Shown piece after piece: positions 48,568-58,084 of a stretch of DNA of 64,000 bases. Made by a program: the position numbers and the translations under genes. The stretch covers positions 102,990 to 166,989 of the forward strand of contig NZ_NTJD01000008.1 of the NCBI RefSeq assembly GCF_002358085.1, in the 5' to 3' direction. The notes under the pieces are model-generated. The model had not been told where the DNA came from. It saw only the letters and a list, made by a program, of their open reading frames with translations, and did not search any database. Source of the stretch: Pseudothioclava arenosa. Its GTDB lineage: Bacteria; Pseudomonadota; Alphaproteobacteria; Rhodobacterales; Rhodobacteraceae. How positions within the stretch are numbered: the stretch's first letter is position 1; the number at the start of each line of letters is the position of its first letter.

Positions 48568-51500
48568 ATGGGTCTGCGCAAGCTGCTTGCCGAACGCCAC
48601 GCCAACCTGCCGCCCGCGCGCGGGCTGATCGGGCTGTTCACCCGCCATGCGACGCTGGCGAATATCGTGCTGGTGGTGCTGCTCTGCGCGGGGGCCGTCT
48701 TTGCGCCCAAGCTGCGCGCGCAGTTCTTTCCCGATGACGTGGTCGAAGAGGTCGAGATTTCGGTCGTCTGGGAGGGCGCGGGCGCCGAGGATGTCGATCG
48801 GGGCATCGTGCAGGTGCTGGAGCCCTCACTGATCGCGGTCGAGGGGGTGGATGCCTCGGAAAGCCGCGCGACCGAGGGCCGGGCGCGGATGACGCTCGAA
48901 TTCGAGCCGGGCTGGGATATGGGCCGCGCGGTCGATGACGTGGAGAACGCGATCGCGCTGGCGGGTGACCTGCCTGATGGCGCCGAAGAGCCCGAGGTCA
49001 CGCGCGGCGTCTGGCGCGACACGGTGACCGATGTGGTGATCACCGGGCCGATCGCGCCCGAGCAGCTGGGGCGTCTGGCTGACGAACTCGTGGTGCGGCT
49101 TTACGCCGAGGGGGTCACGCGGACCACCGTTCAGGGCATCGCCGCGCCGCAGACCGTGGTCGAGGTACCGACCGTCAAGATGATCGCCCATGATGTGACG
49201 ATGCGCGAGATCGCAAATGTCATCGCGGCCGAGGCTTCGACCAACCCGGCGGGGGATGTGGCCGGCGGCGCGGCGCGCGTGCGCACCGGCGAAGAGCGCC
49301 GCGACGCGCGCGAGATCCGCGACCTGGTGATCCGCTCCGAGGCCGATGGCGCGCCGCTGACGGTGGGCGACGTGGCGCGCGTGCGTGTCGAGGGCGCGCA
49401 GCGTGACCGGGCTTATTACGTCGGCGACCATCCGGCGATGGTGATCAACGTGGCGCGTTCGGCCAAGGGCGATGCGATCGCGCTGCAGGGCAAGGTCGAG
49501 GAGGTCATCGACGAGATGCGCCCGACGCTGCCCGGCGGCACCACGATCGAGCTGGTGCGCACCCGCTCCGAGGCGATCACCCAGCGGCTTGAATTGCTCT
49601 TCGGCAACGGGGTGATGGGGCTTGGGCTGGTGCTCTTGCTGTTGTTCATGTTCCTCAATGCGAGGACCGCCTTCTGGGTGGCGATGGGCATTCCCACCTC
49701 GATGGCGGCGGCGGTGGCGGTGATGTATTTCTCGGGCATCACCATCAACATGATCTCGCTTTTCGCGCTGATCCTGACGTTGGGGATCGTCGTCGATGAC
49801 GCGATCGTGGTCGGCGAGCACGCCGATTTTCGCGCGCGTTCTCTGGGCGAGCATCCGGTGATCGCTGCCGAAGAGGGGGCGCGGCGGATGGCGGCGCCGG
49901 TCTTCGCCTCGACGCTGACCACGGTGATCGCCTTTGGCGGGCTGCTGGTGATCGGCGGGCGCATGGGCAACATGGTCTATGACATCCCGCTGACGGTGAT
50001 CGCGGTGCTGTCGGCCTCGCTGATCGAATGCTTCCTGATCCTGCCCAATCACATGTCGCACGCGCTGTCGCATGCGGCGGATAACAAGTGGTACGACTGG
50101 CCTTCGCGGCAGGTGAACCGCGGGCTGGAATGGGTGCGCCAGAACCTGATGCGTCCGCTGACGCGGCTGGTGATCGCGGGGCGCTATCCGGTGCTGGCGG
50201 GGGTGATCGCGCTGTTGCTGTCGCAGGCGGCTTTCGTGGTGTCGGGCAAGGTGCAGTGGCGCTTTTTCAACCCGCCCGAGCAAAGCACCGTAACCGGCGC
50301 CTTCGCGATGCTGGCCGGGGCCGAGCGCTCTGACACCGAGGCGATGATGCGCGCGCTGCAGACGGCGGTGGACAAGGTCGGCGGGGAATACGAGGCCGAA
50401 TATGGCACCAACCCGGTCGAATATGCGATCGGGCAGATCGGCGGCTCGATCGCGCGCGCGCTGGCCTCGGCCGACAGCAAGGATACTGACCTCTTGGGCG
50501 GGATCTCGATCGAGCTGATCGATTCCGATTACCGGCCCTATTCCAGTTCAGAATTCATTTCGCGGCTGCAACAGGAGACCGCGCGCCATCCGCTTCTGGA
50601 GGAACTGAGCTTCCGCGGCTTCCGCATGGGGCCCTCGTCGGACGGGATTTCGGTGCAATTCACCGGCGCCGAGAGCCGCACGCTGAAAGAGGCGGCCGAG
50701 GCGCTGAAGACCGAGCTGGCCGGGTTCCCCGAGGTCTCGGCGGTCGAGGATAACCTCGCCTATGACAAGGAAGAGCTGATCCTCGATCTGACCGCGCAGG
50801 GCGCCGCGCTGGGCTTTGACATCGACAGCCTCGGCGCCGATCTGCGCGCGCGGCTGAACGGGATCGAGGCGGCCTCCTTCCCCGATGGCGTGCGCACCGC
50901 GACGATCGAGGTCGAGGCCCCCGAGACCGAGCGCGCCGCCGATTTCATGGAGCGTATGCAGATGCGCACGCCGGGCGGCGAATGGGTGCCGTTGGCCGAT
51001 ATCGTGACGATCCGCTCGGAGACCGGCTTCTCGACGATCCGGCGCGAAAACGGGCTGCGGCTGGTGGCGGTGACGGGCGATATCTCAGAGGACGACCCGG
51101 CGCGCGCCAATGAAATCCTGCGGCTCCTGGACGAGGAAATCCTGCCCCGCATCGCCGAAGAGCATGGCGTGGTCTGGCAGATGTCGGGCGCCGCCGAGCA
51201 GGAGCGCGAATTCGTGGGCGATGCAGTGATGGGGCTCGTGATGTGCCTTGTCGGCATCTACATCGTTCTGGCCTGGATTTTCGCCAGCTGGACGCGCCCG
51301 ATTGTGGTGATGTCTGTCATCCCCTTCGGGCTGATCGGCGCGATCTGGGGCCATTACCTGTGGGATATGCCGCTGTCGATGTTTGCCGTGGTGGGCGGCA
51401 TCGGCATGTCGGGGATCATCATCAACGATGCGATCGTGCTGATTTCCACGGTCGATGAGTATGCGGTCAAGCGCGGGCTGATCCCGGCGATCGTCGATGC

Positions 51501-51945
51501 GGTGGCCGACCGTCTGCGCCCGGTGATGCTGACGACGCTGACCACGGTGCTGGGGCTCGCGCCCTTGCTCTATGAGCAAAGCTCGCAGGCGCTGTTCCTG
51601 AAATCCACCGTCATCACGCTGGTCTACGGGCTGGGCTTTGGCATGGTGATCGTGCTGGTGGTGGTGCCGGCGCTCTTGGCGATCCAGCTCGATTTCGCGC
51701 GTCAGGTGCAGGCGATGCGCCACGGGCTGCGCGTGCCCGGGCTGAACCGCATCCTTGGCGGTGCCGCGGCGCTGATCGCGCTGGCATTCGCCGCGACGCT
51801 CGGGCGCGCGATCGTGCAGGGCGAGGGGGCCGGGATGGCGTTCCTGAGCTTTGCCGGGATCGCGGCGCTGGTCGTGCTCGGGGCAGGGCTTCTGGCGCCG
51901 CGTGTGCTGGCGGGCCATGTGCGCCACCGCCCGCCCGCGCTCTGA
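48568..51945 (+). CDS. RND-family efflux transporter permease
   Basis: A 1125-residue inner-membrane pump of the AcrB/MMPL-like HAE class. It has twelve membrane segments in two halves, with large periplasmic loops (about 45-340 and 580-870). Membrane blocks include NMISLFALILTLGIVVDDAIVVGE (split: the two acidic residues VVDDA are the proton-relay position in helix 4) and the second-half GGIGMSGIIINDAIVL. Substrate unknown; together with the adaptor upstream it forms a tripartite pump lacking an adjacent outer-membrane channel gene. Two extra helices close the C-terminus. Confidence 0.93.
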   Translation: MGLRKLLAERHANLPPARGLIGLFTRHATLANIVLVVLLCAGAVFAPKLRAQFFPDDVVEEVEISVVWEGAGAEDVDRGIVQVLEPSLIAVEGVDASESRATEGRARMTLEFEPGWDMGRAVDDVENAIALAGDLPDGAEEPEVTRGVWRDTVTDVVITGPIAPEQLGRLADELVVRLYAEGVTRTTVQGIAAPQTVVEVPTVKMIAHDVTMREIANVIAAEASTNPAGDVAGGAARVRTGEERRDAREIRDLVIRSEADGAPLTVGDVARVRVEGAQRDRAYYVGDHPAMVINVARSAKGDAIALQGKVEEVIDEMRPTLPGGTTIELVRTRSEAITQRLELLFGNGVMGLGLVLLLLFMFLNARTAFWVAMGIPTSMAAAVAVMYFSGITINMISLFALILTLGIVVDDAIVVGEHADFRARSLGEHPVIAAEEGARRMAAPVFASTLTTVIAFGGLLVIGGRMGNMVYDIPLTVIAVLSASLIECFLILPNHMSHALSHAADNKWYDWPSRQVNRGLEWVRQNLMRPLTRLVIAGRYPVLAGVIALLLSQAAFVVSGKVQWRFFNPPEQSTVTGAFAMLAGAERSDTEAMMRALQTAVDKVGGEYEAEYGTNPVEYAIGQIGGSIARALASADSKDTDLLGGISIELIDSDYRPYSSSEFISRLQQETARHPLLEELSFRGFRMGPSSDGISVQFTGAESRTLKEAAEALKTELAGFPEVSAVEDNLAYDKEELILDLTAQGAALGFDIDSLGADLRARLNGIEAASFPDGVRTATIEVEAPETERAADFMERMQMRTPGGEWVPLADIVTIRSETGFSTIRRENGLRLVAVTGDISEDDPARANEILRLLDEEILPRIAEEHGVVWQMSGAAEQEREFVGDAVMGLVMCLVGIYIVLAWIFASWTRPIVVMSVIPFGLIGAIWGHYLWDMPLSMFAVVGGIGMSGIIINDAIVLISTVDEYAVKRGLIPAIVDAVADRLRPVMLTTLTTVLGLAPLLYEQSSQALFLKSTVITLVYGLGFGMVIVLVVVPALLAIQLDFARQVQAMRHGLRVPGLNRILGGAAALIALAFAATLGRAIVQGEGAGMAFLSFAGIAALVVLGAGLLAPRVLAGHVRHRPPAL

Positions 51946-51960
51946 CGCGGGCCTGCCGGG

Positions 51961-52785
51961 TCAGTCTTCGCAGCCGTCCAGTTCCAGCGCGTCGCCGCCT
52001 TCGAACAGGGTGATGCGCAGCTTCTCGGCATCAAGCGGGAAGGGCTGACCGTCGCCGGGCACGAATTCGGCCATGCTGACCAGCGTGTCGCCTTCGCGAT
52101 GGGTCTGCGCCTCTGAGACCCAGATGCCGGGGTGGTCAAGTTCGAACACCGCGACAGGCTCCGCGCCCGAAGCCGGCACCGGCATCCGCGCGGTCACCCG
52201 CATCCCGTCCGCGATCGGCTCGACGATGCATTGTGCGTTGATGTCGCTCAGTCGCGGCTGGGCCGTCAGCGCGGCCTCGATCGCGGGGGCGGCCTCATCG
52301 GGCCCGTCGAGCTCGGCCGAAACCGCCACCGAGACCGGCACGCAGATTTCCTGGCAGATCCCGAAGTCGAGGTCGATCGCGAGGTTCACCGGGCGCTCGG
52401 GGTCGGTGGGCGTGATCGCCAGCGGCAGCACCACCTCGTCGTGATAGCCCAGCGTGCGCATCCCGTTTTGCTCGAACACTTCGGGGCGGGGCCAGAGCAC
52501 TTCGACGCCCGCCACATTCTCAGAGGCGGTAAAGTCGAATTGCGGCGGAATGCCCGCCTCGCCGGGGCTGCGCCAATAGGTCTTCCAGCCTTCATCCAGC
52601 AGGATCCGGATCGCGGCGATCCGCGCGCCCTCGGGCGTGCGCCAGCCCTCGATCACCTCGGCCTCTTCCATGCCTTTGGGCAGCGGAAGGCGCGGCATCA
52701 TTGCCTCATCCGCCTGAACGGCGAAAGGCGCGAGGGCAAAAAGGGCAAAAGCCGGGATAAGAGGGGTCATGACGAGTCGCTTCAT
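51961..52785 (-). CDS. Periplasmic DsbD N-terminal-like (TlpN) protein
   Basis: A 274-residue exported protein with signal peptide MKRLVMTPLIPAFALFALAP...VQA. The body matches the protein-disulfide-reductase (DsbD alpha) domain class: DEGWKTYWRSPGEAGIPPQF and LDFGICQEICVPVS, whose two cysteines are the redox pair. The membrane and C-terminal thioredoxin parts of DsbD are absent, so it would have to work with another reductase. The start at 52785 is set by the signal peptide; an earlier ATG at 52893 adds an unlikely stretch. Confidence 0.85.
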   Translation of the reverse strand: MKRLVMTPLIPAFALFALAPFAVQADEAMMPRLPLPKGMEEAEVIEGWRTPEGARIAAIRILLDEGWKTYWRSPGEAGIPPQFDFTASENVAGVEVLWPRPEVFEQNGMRTLGYHDEVVLPLAITPTDPERPVNLAIDLDFGICQEICVPVSVAVSAELDGPDEAAPAIEAALTAQPRLSDINAQCIVEPIADGMRVTARMPVPASGAEPVAVFELDHPGIWVSEAQTHREGDTLVSMAEFVPGDGQPFPLDAEKLRITLFEGGDALELDGCED

Positions 52786-52935
52786 AGATTTGCGATACTC
52801 CGCGTACCCCACTTGGGCAAAGTCACAAACGCGCGTGCTGACGAAACTGTGCGCTTGCTGCAACGGGGCTTGAACCTTTCGCGCGCAGGACACAGGTTAG
52901 AAGAAGGGCCCACGACGGGCCGGAACGGAGAGGCC

Positions 52936-53511
52936 ATGTCCCAAGGTGCACTCGATCTGACCGGCAAGCTTCTGATCGCCATGCCCGGCATGGGCGACCC
53001 GCGCTTCGAGCATTCGGTGGTTCTGGTCTGCGCGCATTCGCCCGAGGGCACGATGGGGCTGATCGTGAACAAGCCGCTGCCCGCGCCGCATTTCGGCGAC
53101 TTGCTGGAACAGCTCGGCATCACCACCACCGCCTCCGACCGCCCCGAAAAACGCCCGATCCTGTTCGGCGGCCCGGTCGAGACCGGGCGCGGCTTTGTCC
53201 TGCATTCGCCCGACTGGCGCGGTTCGCGCGAGGCGATGAGCGTCTCGCCCGAACTGGCGATGACCGCGACGCGCGACATCCTCGAAGACATCGCGGTGGG
53301 GCTTGGCCCCGAACGCTCGCTCTTCGCGCTGGGCTATTCGGGCTGGGGGCCGGGGCAGCTCGATCGCGAGATCCTCGACAACGGCTGGCTCATCGCCGAG
53401 GGCGATGCCGGGCTCGCGCTCGATGGCGATTATCAGACGAAATGGATGCGCGCGCTCGAAGCGATGGGGATCGACCCGCGCACGCTCTCGGCCTCTGCGG
53501 GCCACGCCTGA
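52936..53511 (+). CDS. YqgE/AlgH family protein (UPF0301)
   Basis: A 191-residue cytoplasmic protein of the conserved YqgE/AlgH family. Hallmarks are LTGKLLIAMPGMGDPRF, HSPEGTMGLIVNKPL, FGGPVETGRGFVLHS and LGYSGWGPGQLDREI. Its molecular role is not established; in Pseudomonas AlgH affects alginate production. The start has GGAGAGG just upstream (52927-52933). The mosaic repeat begins directly after its stop. Confidence 0.93.
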   Translation: MSQGALDLTGKLLIAMPGMGDPRFEHSVVLVCAHSPEGTMGLIVNKPLPAPHFGDLLEQLGITTTASDRPEKRPILFGGPVETGRGFVLHSPDWRGSREAMSVSPELAMTATRDILEDIAVGLGPERSLFALGYSGWGPGQLDREILDNGWLIAEGDAGLALDGDYQTKWMRALEAMGIDPRTLSASAGHA

Positions 53512-53575
53512 CCCCTTCATTTTGCGATAAATATCCCGGGGGGCCGCAGGCGGGGGCAGAGCCCCCTCTGGCGGT
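53512..53575. repeat. Mosaic palindromic intergenic repeat (copy 3)
   Basis: Between convergent yqgE and tsaC. It has a diverged inverted core motif, CTTCATTTTGCG...CCCGGGG (53515-53541), and a hairpin GGGGGC-AGA-GCCCCC (53552-53566). The hairpin arms are the same as in copy 2, and the core is oriented like the second motif of copy 1. Confidence 0.75.
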
Positions 53576-54538
53576 TCAGCCGCGCGGGGCTGCGGCCCGG
53601 CGCAGCCGGTCGTTGATCGCGCGGCCAAGGCCCTTTTCCGGGATCGGCGCCACCGCGATCACGCTTGCGCCGCGCTCTTGCGCGAGCCTGTCGGCGGCGC
53701 GGAGCGTGGCAAACAGGGCCGCCGCCGCCTCGACCAGATCGCCGCTGGCCGAGAGGTTCAGATCGGCCCCGGCCGTGTCCGGTCCGAACCCGATCCAGAC
53801 CTCGCCCGCGCGGGCCTCGGTCGCCTCAAGGCGCACCCCCGCGCCCGGCGCGTAATGCGATGTCAGTTGCCCCGGCGCATTGGGTTTGGCCGCATCGCCC
53901 CCGGCTTCCAGGGGCTGGCGCAGCGCCTCTTCCAGCGCTTCGGCCGGAATGCCGCCCGGCCGCAACAGCCGCGGCGGATCGAGCGACAGGATCGTCGATT
54001 CCACCCCGACCGCGCAGGCGCCGCCATCAACCACACCCGCGATCTTGCCCGAAAGCCCGTCCATCACATGCTCGGCCCGCGTCGGGCTGATCTTGCCCGA
54101 AGGGTTGGCGGAGGGCGCGGCCAGCGGCCCGCCGAAGGCCGTCAGCAGCGCGCGCGCGACCGGATGCGCGGGCAGGCGGATTGCCACGGACTCAAGCCCC
54201 GCCGTTACCAGATCGGAAATTCCCGCCTCGGGGCGCAGCGGCAAGACCAGCGTCAGCGGACCGGGCCAGAACGCCTGCGCGATATCGCGCGCCTGATCCG
54301 AAAATACCGCGAACCGCTCGGCCATCGCGAGATCGGCGACATGCACGATCAGCGGGTTGAACTGCGGCCGCCCCTTGGCCGCGTAAATCCCGGCGACGGC
54401 GCGGTCGTTGCGCGCATCACCGCCCAGACCATAGACTGTCTCGGTCGGAAAAGCGACGAGGCCTCCGGCGCGCAGCAACTCTGCCGCTCGCGCGATCCCT
54501 GCCGCATCGGCGGGCAGACGTTCGGTCTCGTTATTCAT
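53576..54538 (-). CDS. tsaC: L-threonylcarbamoyladenylate synthase (Sua5/YwlC type)
   Basis: Makes threonylcarbamoyl-AMP for t6A modification of ANN-decoding tRNAs. It is 320 residues: an N-terminal YrdC domain (1-200) with FPTETVYGLGGDA, AKGRPQFNPLIVH and APSANPSGKISPT, plus the C-terminal Sua5 domain (SHYAPGAGVRLEA and onward). The start ATG at 54538 is followed by NNETERLPAD; a long frame continuing upstream is a shadow antisense to the acyl-CoA dehydrogenase gene. Confidence 0.95.
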   Translation of the reverse strand: MNNETERLPADAAGIARAAELLRAGGLVAFPTETVYGLGGDARNDRAVAGIYAAKGRPQFNPLIVHVADLAMAERFAVFSDQARDIAQAFWPGPLTLVLPLRPEAGISDLVTAGLESVAIRLPAHPVARALLTAFGGPLAAPSANPSGKISPTRAEHVMDGLSGKIAGVVDGGACAVGVESTILSLDPPRLLRPGGIPAEALEEALRQPLEAGGDAAKPNAPGQLTSHYAPGAGVRLEATEARAGEVWIGFGPDTAGADLNLSASGDLVEAAAALFATLRAADRLAQERGASVIAVAPIPEKGLGRAINDRLRRAAAPRG

Positions 54539-54661
54539 TGGCTTTTCGTGACGCAGCGTTGGTATTGATACGGCCTGACCTCGGGTTACCTTGGCCGCAA
54601 GTTTCAGGACATACGCGCGGGGCGCTGATTTGCCAAGCCGCGCGAGGGAAGGGAGTAAACC

Positions 54662-56353
54662 ATGCCGTACCGTTCGCCGAGCGCGGAGATCAAATTCATC
54701 CTCGATCACGTCACCCCGATCGCGCCGCTGTCGGCGACCGAGATGTTCGCCGAGGCCACTGGCGAGACGGTCGAGGCGGTGCTGGTCGAGGCCGGGCGGC
54801 TCTGCGACGAGGTGATGGCGCCGTTGCTGCGCAATGGCGACCTGCATCCGGCCAAGCTGGAAAACGGCGTGGTGCGCTCCTCGCCGGGCTTCAAGGAGGC
54901 CTATCAGCAGATCGCCGAGGGCGGCTGGGTCGCGGTGGCGGCCGGGCAGGAATTCGGCGGCATGGGCCTGCCGCAGACCGTCTGCGTCGCGGTGAACGAC
55001 ATGATGTCGGGGGCGAACCTTGCGCTGCAACTGAACCCGCTTCTGACGCAGGGCCAGATCGAGGCGCTGGAGCATCACGCCTCGGATGAACTCAAGGAAA
55101 CCTACCTGCCCAAGCTGATTTCGGGCGAATGGTCGGGCACGATGAACCTGACCGAACCGCAGGCGGGATCGGACGTGGGTGCGCTGCGCACCAAGGCGGA
55201 GCCCAAGGGCGATGGCACCTATGCGGTGACCGGCCAGAAGATCTTTATCTCCTGGGGCGATTCGGACGTGACCGAGAACATCTGCCACCTCGTTCTGGCG
55301 CGCCTGCCCGACGCGGCGCCCGGCACCCGTGGCATCAGCCTGTTCATGGTGCCCAAGCTGATCCCGGATGAAAACGGCAACCCGGGCGTGGCGAACAGCC
55401 TCAAGGTGGTGTCGCTGGAACACAAGATGGGCCTGCACGGCTCGCCCACCTGCGTGATGAGCTTCGAAGGCGCGACCGGCTGGCTGGTCGGCGAAGAGGG
55501 CAAGGGCATGGCCGCGATGTTCACGATGATGAACAACGCGCGTCTGGCCGTGGGCGTGCAGGGCATCGGCATCGCCGAGGGCGCTTATCAGAAGGCACTC
55601 GAATACGCGCAGGACCGCGTGCAATTCGCGCCGATCATCGAACATGCCGACGTGCGCCGGATGCTGGCCGAGATGAAGGCCGAGATCTTTGCCGCGCGCT
55701 CGATCGCGCTGGCCTGCGCGGTGGCGCTGGACATGGGGCGCGCCACCGGCGAGGCCGACTGGGCCGCGCGCGCCGCGCTGCTGACGCCGATCGCCAAGGC
55801 CTATGGCACCGACATCGGCATGTGGGTGGCCGAGCAGGGCATTCAAGTGCATGGCGGCATGGGCTTCATCGAGGAAACCGGCGCCGCGCAATATTACCGC
55901 GACGTGCGCGTGACCGCGATTTACGAGGGCACGAACGGCATTCAGGCGATGGACCTTGTCGGGCGCAAGATGATGGATGGCGGCAAGGCGGCCTTCCGTC
56001 TGCTGCAAGAGGTAGAGGACGAGGCCAAGGCCGCCCGCGCCAGCCTGCCCGATCTGGCCGAGGATGTCTGGCAGGCGGCCGAGTCGCTGCGTGAGGCGAC
56101 CGAGGCGATGGTGGGGTCGGACACGCAGGACCGGTTCGCGGGCGCGGTGCCCTTCTTGCGCGCCTTCGCGCGGGTTCTGGGGGCGCATTACCACCTGCGC
56201 GCGGCGATCGCGGCGGGCAAGGGCTCGGCGCGCGAGAAGCTGGCTGCGGTCTATATCCGTCGCTTGCTGCCGCAATATGCCGCCGCCCTGGCCGAAGCGC
56301 GGGAAGGGGCCGAGGGGCTCTATGCGCTGAGCGTCGAAGACCTGAGCGCATGA
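54662..56353 (+). CDS. Acyl-CoA dehydrogenase (extended, DmdC-like)
   Basis: A 563-residue FAD enzyme oxidising an acyl-CoA. The N-terminal helical domain, MNLTEPQAGSDVGALRT (FAD site), VHGGMGFIEETGAAQYYRD and the catalytic-glutamate motif IYEGTNGIQAMDLVGRKMM are clear. It is about 180 residues longer than classical short/medium-chain enzymes because of a C-terminal helical extension, a layout shared with the methylmercaptopropionyl-CoA dehydrogenase (DmdC) group; the substrate is not proven. Electrons would go to ETF and on to ETF-QO, whose gene starts at 63863. The next gene overlaps its stop. Confidence 0.9.
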   Translation: MPYRSPSAEIKFILDHVTPIAPLSATEMFAEATGETVEAVLVEAGRLCDEVMAPLLRNGDLHPAKLENGVVRSSPGFKEAYQQIAEGGWVAVAAGQEFGGMGLPQTVCVAVNDMMSGANLALQLNPLLTQGQIEALEHHASDELKETYLPKLISGEWSGTMNLTEPQAGSDVGALRTKAEPKGDGTYAVTGQKIFISWGDSDVTENICHLVLARLPDAAPGTRGISLFMVPKLIPDENGNPGVANSLKVVSLEHKMGLHGSPTCVMSFEGATGWLVGEEGKGMAAMFTMMNNARLAVGVQGIGIAEGAYQKALEYAQDRVQFAPIIEHADVRRMLAEMKAEIFAARSIALACAVALDMGRATGEADWAARAALLTPIAKAYGTDIGMWVAEQGIQVHGGMGFIEETGAAQYYRDVRVTAIYEGTNGIQAMDLVGRKMMDGGKAAFRLLQEVEDEAKAARASLPDLAEDVWQAAESLREATEAMVGSDTQDRFAGAVPFLRAFARVLGAHYHLRAAIAAGKGSAREKLAAVYIRRLLPQYAAALAEAREGAEGLYALSVEDLSA

Positions 56354-57387
56354 GCGTCAAGGGCGGTCTGCGCTACCCCTGGGACGGCGCGCCCGAGCAT
56401 GGCGCGGCGCAAGAGGTCGCGCCGGGCGTGCTCTGGCTGAGGCTGCCACTGCCGATGGCGCTCGACCACGTCAATTGCTTCGCCTTCGACGAGGGCGAGA
56501 GCTGGACGCTGATCGATCCGGGCATCGACACTCCGAAATGTCGCGCGGCGCTGCAGGCGGCGCTCGATGGCCCTATGGCGGGCAAGCCGGTGGGGCGGGT
56601 GATCGTCACCCATTACCACCCCGACCACATCGGGCTGGCGGGCTGGCTGCAGGCGCAGGGCGCAGAGCTTTGGTGCACCCGCACCAGCTGGCTTTTCGCG
56701 CGGATGCTGCAGCTTGATGCGCAGCCGGTGCCGGTGGCCGAGACGATCGACTATTGGCGTTCGGCGGGCATGGACCCGGATCTGCTGGCGCGGCGCGCGA
56801 CGGAACGCCCCTTCAACTTTGCCGATTGCGTGCACCCGCTGCCGCTGGGCTTTCGCCGCATCGACGAGGGTGACGTAATCGAGATGGGCGGGCGGCGCTG
56901 GGTGGTGCGGATCGGCCATGGCCACGCGCCCGATCACGCGACGCTCTGGTCGGAAGAGGGCGATCTGGTGATCGGCGGCGATCAGCTGCTGCCCTCGATC
57001 TCGGCCAATCTGGGTGTTTACGCCACTGAGCCGGGCGCGGACCCGGTGACGGACTGGCTCGACTCGGCGCGCGATTTCCAGCCTTTCGCCACCGAGGCGC
57101 AGCTGGTTCTGCCCGGCCACAAGCTGCCCTTCACCGGGCTGCCGCTGCGCCTGCGCCAGATGATTTCCAACCACGAGGGCGCGCTGAAACGCCTGAGCGC
57201 GCATCTGTCCGACAGCCCGCGCACCGCCTGCGAGTGCTTCCCGCCGCTGTTCAAGCGCCCGATCGGCGAGGCCGAATATGGGCTCGCGCTGGTCGAGGCG
57301 GTAGCGCATCTCAATCACCTCTGGCACAAAGGGGAGGTCACCCGCACCCGCCGCGACGACGGCGCCTGGCTCTGGAGCCTGACATGA
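56350..57387 (+). CDS. MBL-fold metallo-hydrolase
   Basis: A 345-residue metallo-beta-lactamase-fold hydrolase. The metal site is THYHPDHIG near residue 93 (HxHxDH), with downstream ligands in GHGHAPDHATLW and the C-terminal LPGHKLPFTG. The C-terminal 100 residues include an extra winged-helix-like region of the LACTB2/beta-lactamase-associated type. The start ATG overlaps the acyl-CoA dehydrogenase stop, so a thioester or acyl-CoA-related role is plausible but unproven. Confidence 0.9.
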   Translation: MSVKGGLRYPWDGAPEHGAAQEVAPGVLWLRLPLPMALDHVNCFAFDEGESWTLIDPGIDTPKCRAALQAALDGPMAGKPVGRVIVTHYHPDHIGLAGWLQAQGAELWCTRTSWLFARMLQLDAQPVPVAETIDYWRSAGMDPDLLARRATERPFNFADCVHPLPLGFRRIDEGDVIEMGGRRWVVRIGHGHAPDHATLWSEEGDLVIGGDQLLPSISANLGVYATEPGADPVTDWLDSARDFQPFATEAQLVLPGHKLPFTGLPLRLRQMISNHEGALKRLSAHLSDSPRTACECFPPLFKRPIGEAEYGLALVEAVAHLNHLWHKGEVTRTRRDDGAWLWSLT

Positions 57388-57851
57388 CCGAGATCCGCAC
57401 CACCGCCGAAGCGCATGAGGCCTCGGCCCTGCCGCGCGCCCGCGTCGTGCATTGCAATGACGATGCGCCCGAAACCCCCGAGGTTCTGCCGCTGCCGCCC
57501 GAACTCGCGCGCGAGCCGATCGAAGAGAAATCCGAGGCGCAATGGGCCTATGAGCGGTTGGTCCTCTATATCCAGAATTTCGAAGAGCAGCTGAATGCCG
57601 ACGAAGAGGTGGCGATGGGGCTGGTCGGCGCCGAGGCGGGCGTGTTGCAGATCGAGGGCATCGGCTATTTCGCGCCCGATATCGTGACCTTCTACGGGAT
57701 CAATGAAATCGGTGCGCGCACGCAGTTGATCCAGCATGTCAGCCAGCTCAACGTGATGCTGATCGCCCAGCCGAAAGCCGAGGAATCCGAGCCTCCCCGC
57801 CGGATCGGCTTTCACCTCGCGAAATCTTTCGAGATGCAGGAAGGGGCGTGA
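57384..57851 (+). CDS. Conserved hypothetical cytoplasmic protein (DUF6173-like)
   Basis: A 155-residue protein with an acidic, Pro-rich N-terminal third (residues 1-50) and a compact core from WAYERLVLYIQNFEEQLN to RRIGFHLAKSFE. The core recalls the DUF6173 group of alphaproteobacterial proteins, but I am not certain. No signal peptide or membrane segment is seen. The start ATG at 57384 overlaps the stop of the MBL gene (ATGA). Confidence 0.75.
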   Translation: MTEIRTTAEAHEASALPRARVVHCNDDAPETPEVLPLPPELAREPIEEKSEAQWAYERLVLYIQNFEEQLNADEEVAMGLVGAEAGVLQIEGIGYFAPDIVTFYGINEIGARTQLIQHVSQLNVMLIAQPKAEESEPPRRIGFHLAKSFEMQEGA

Positions 57852-57911
57852 CAGAAGGTCGCAGCCGCGCTATCCCCTAAACAGGGAGACTTTAGCGACA
57901 GGGAGGCGCCT

Positions 57912-58046
57912 ATGGCCGAATATCAGCCGGGCAAGATGAATATCCGTGGCCAGGAAAAGACATTCGCGGGTTTTATGAAATTCGTGACCTGGGGATTTGT
58001 TGCAATCCTCGTTTTTCTGGTTTTTCTGGCTCTGGCGAACGGCTGA
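57912..58046 (+). CDS. aa3-type cytochrome c oxidase subunit IV
   Basis: A 44-residue membrane protein, the small fourth subunit of aa3-type cytochrome c oxidase known from Paracoccus and Rhodobacter. The N-terminal soluble stretch MAEYQPGKMNIRGQEKTF is characteristic, and residues 22-41 form one membrane helix. The start is supported by GGGAGG seven bases upstream. The main oxidase genes are not in this window. It is too short for most ORF callers. Confidence 0.9.
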   Translation: MAEYQPGKMNIRGQEKTFAGFMKFVTWGFVAILVFLVFLALANG

Positions 58047-58084
58047 ACAGCCTTAAACCGGTTTGAACAGAGGAGATCAGGCAG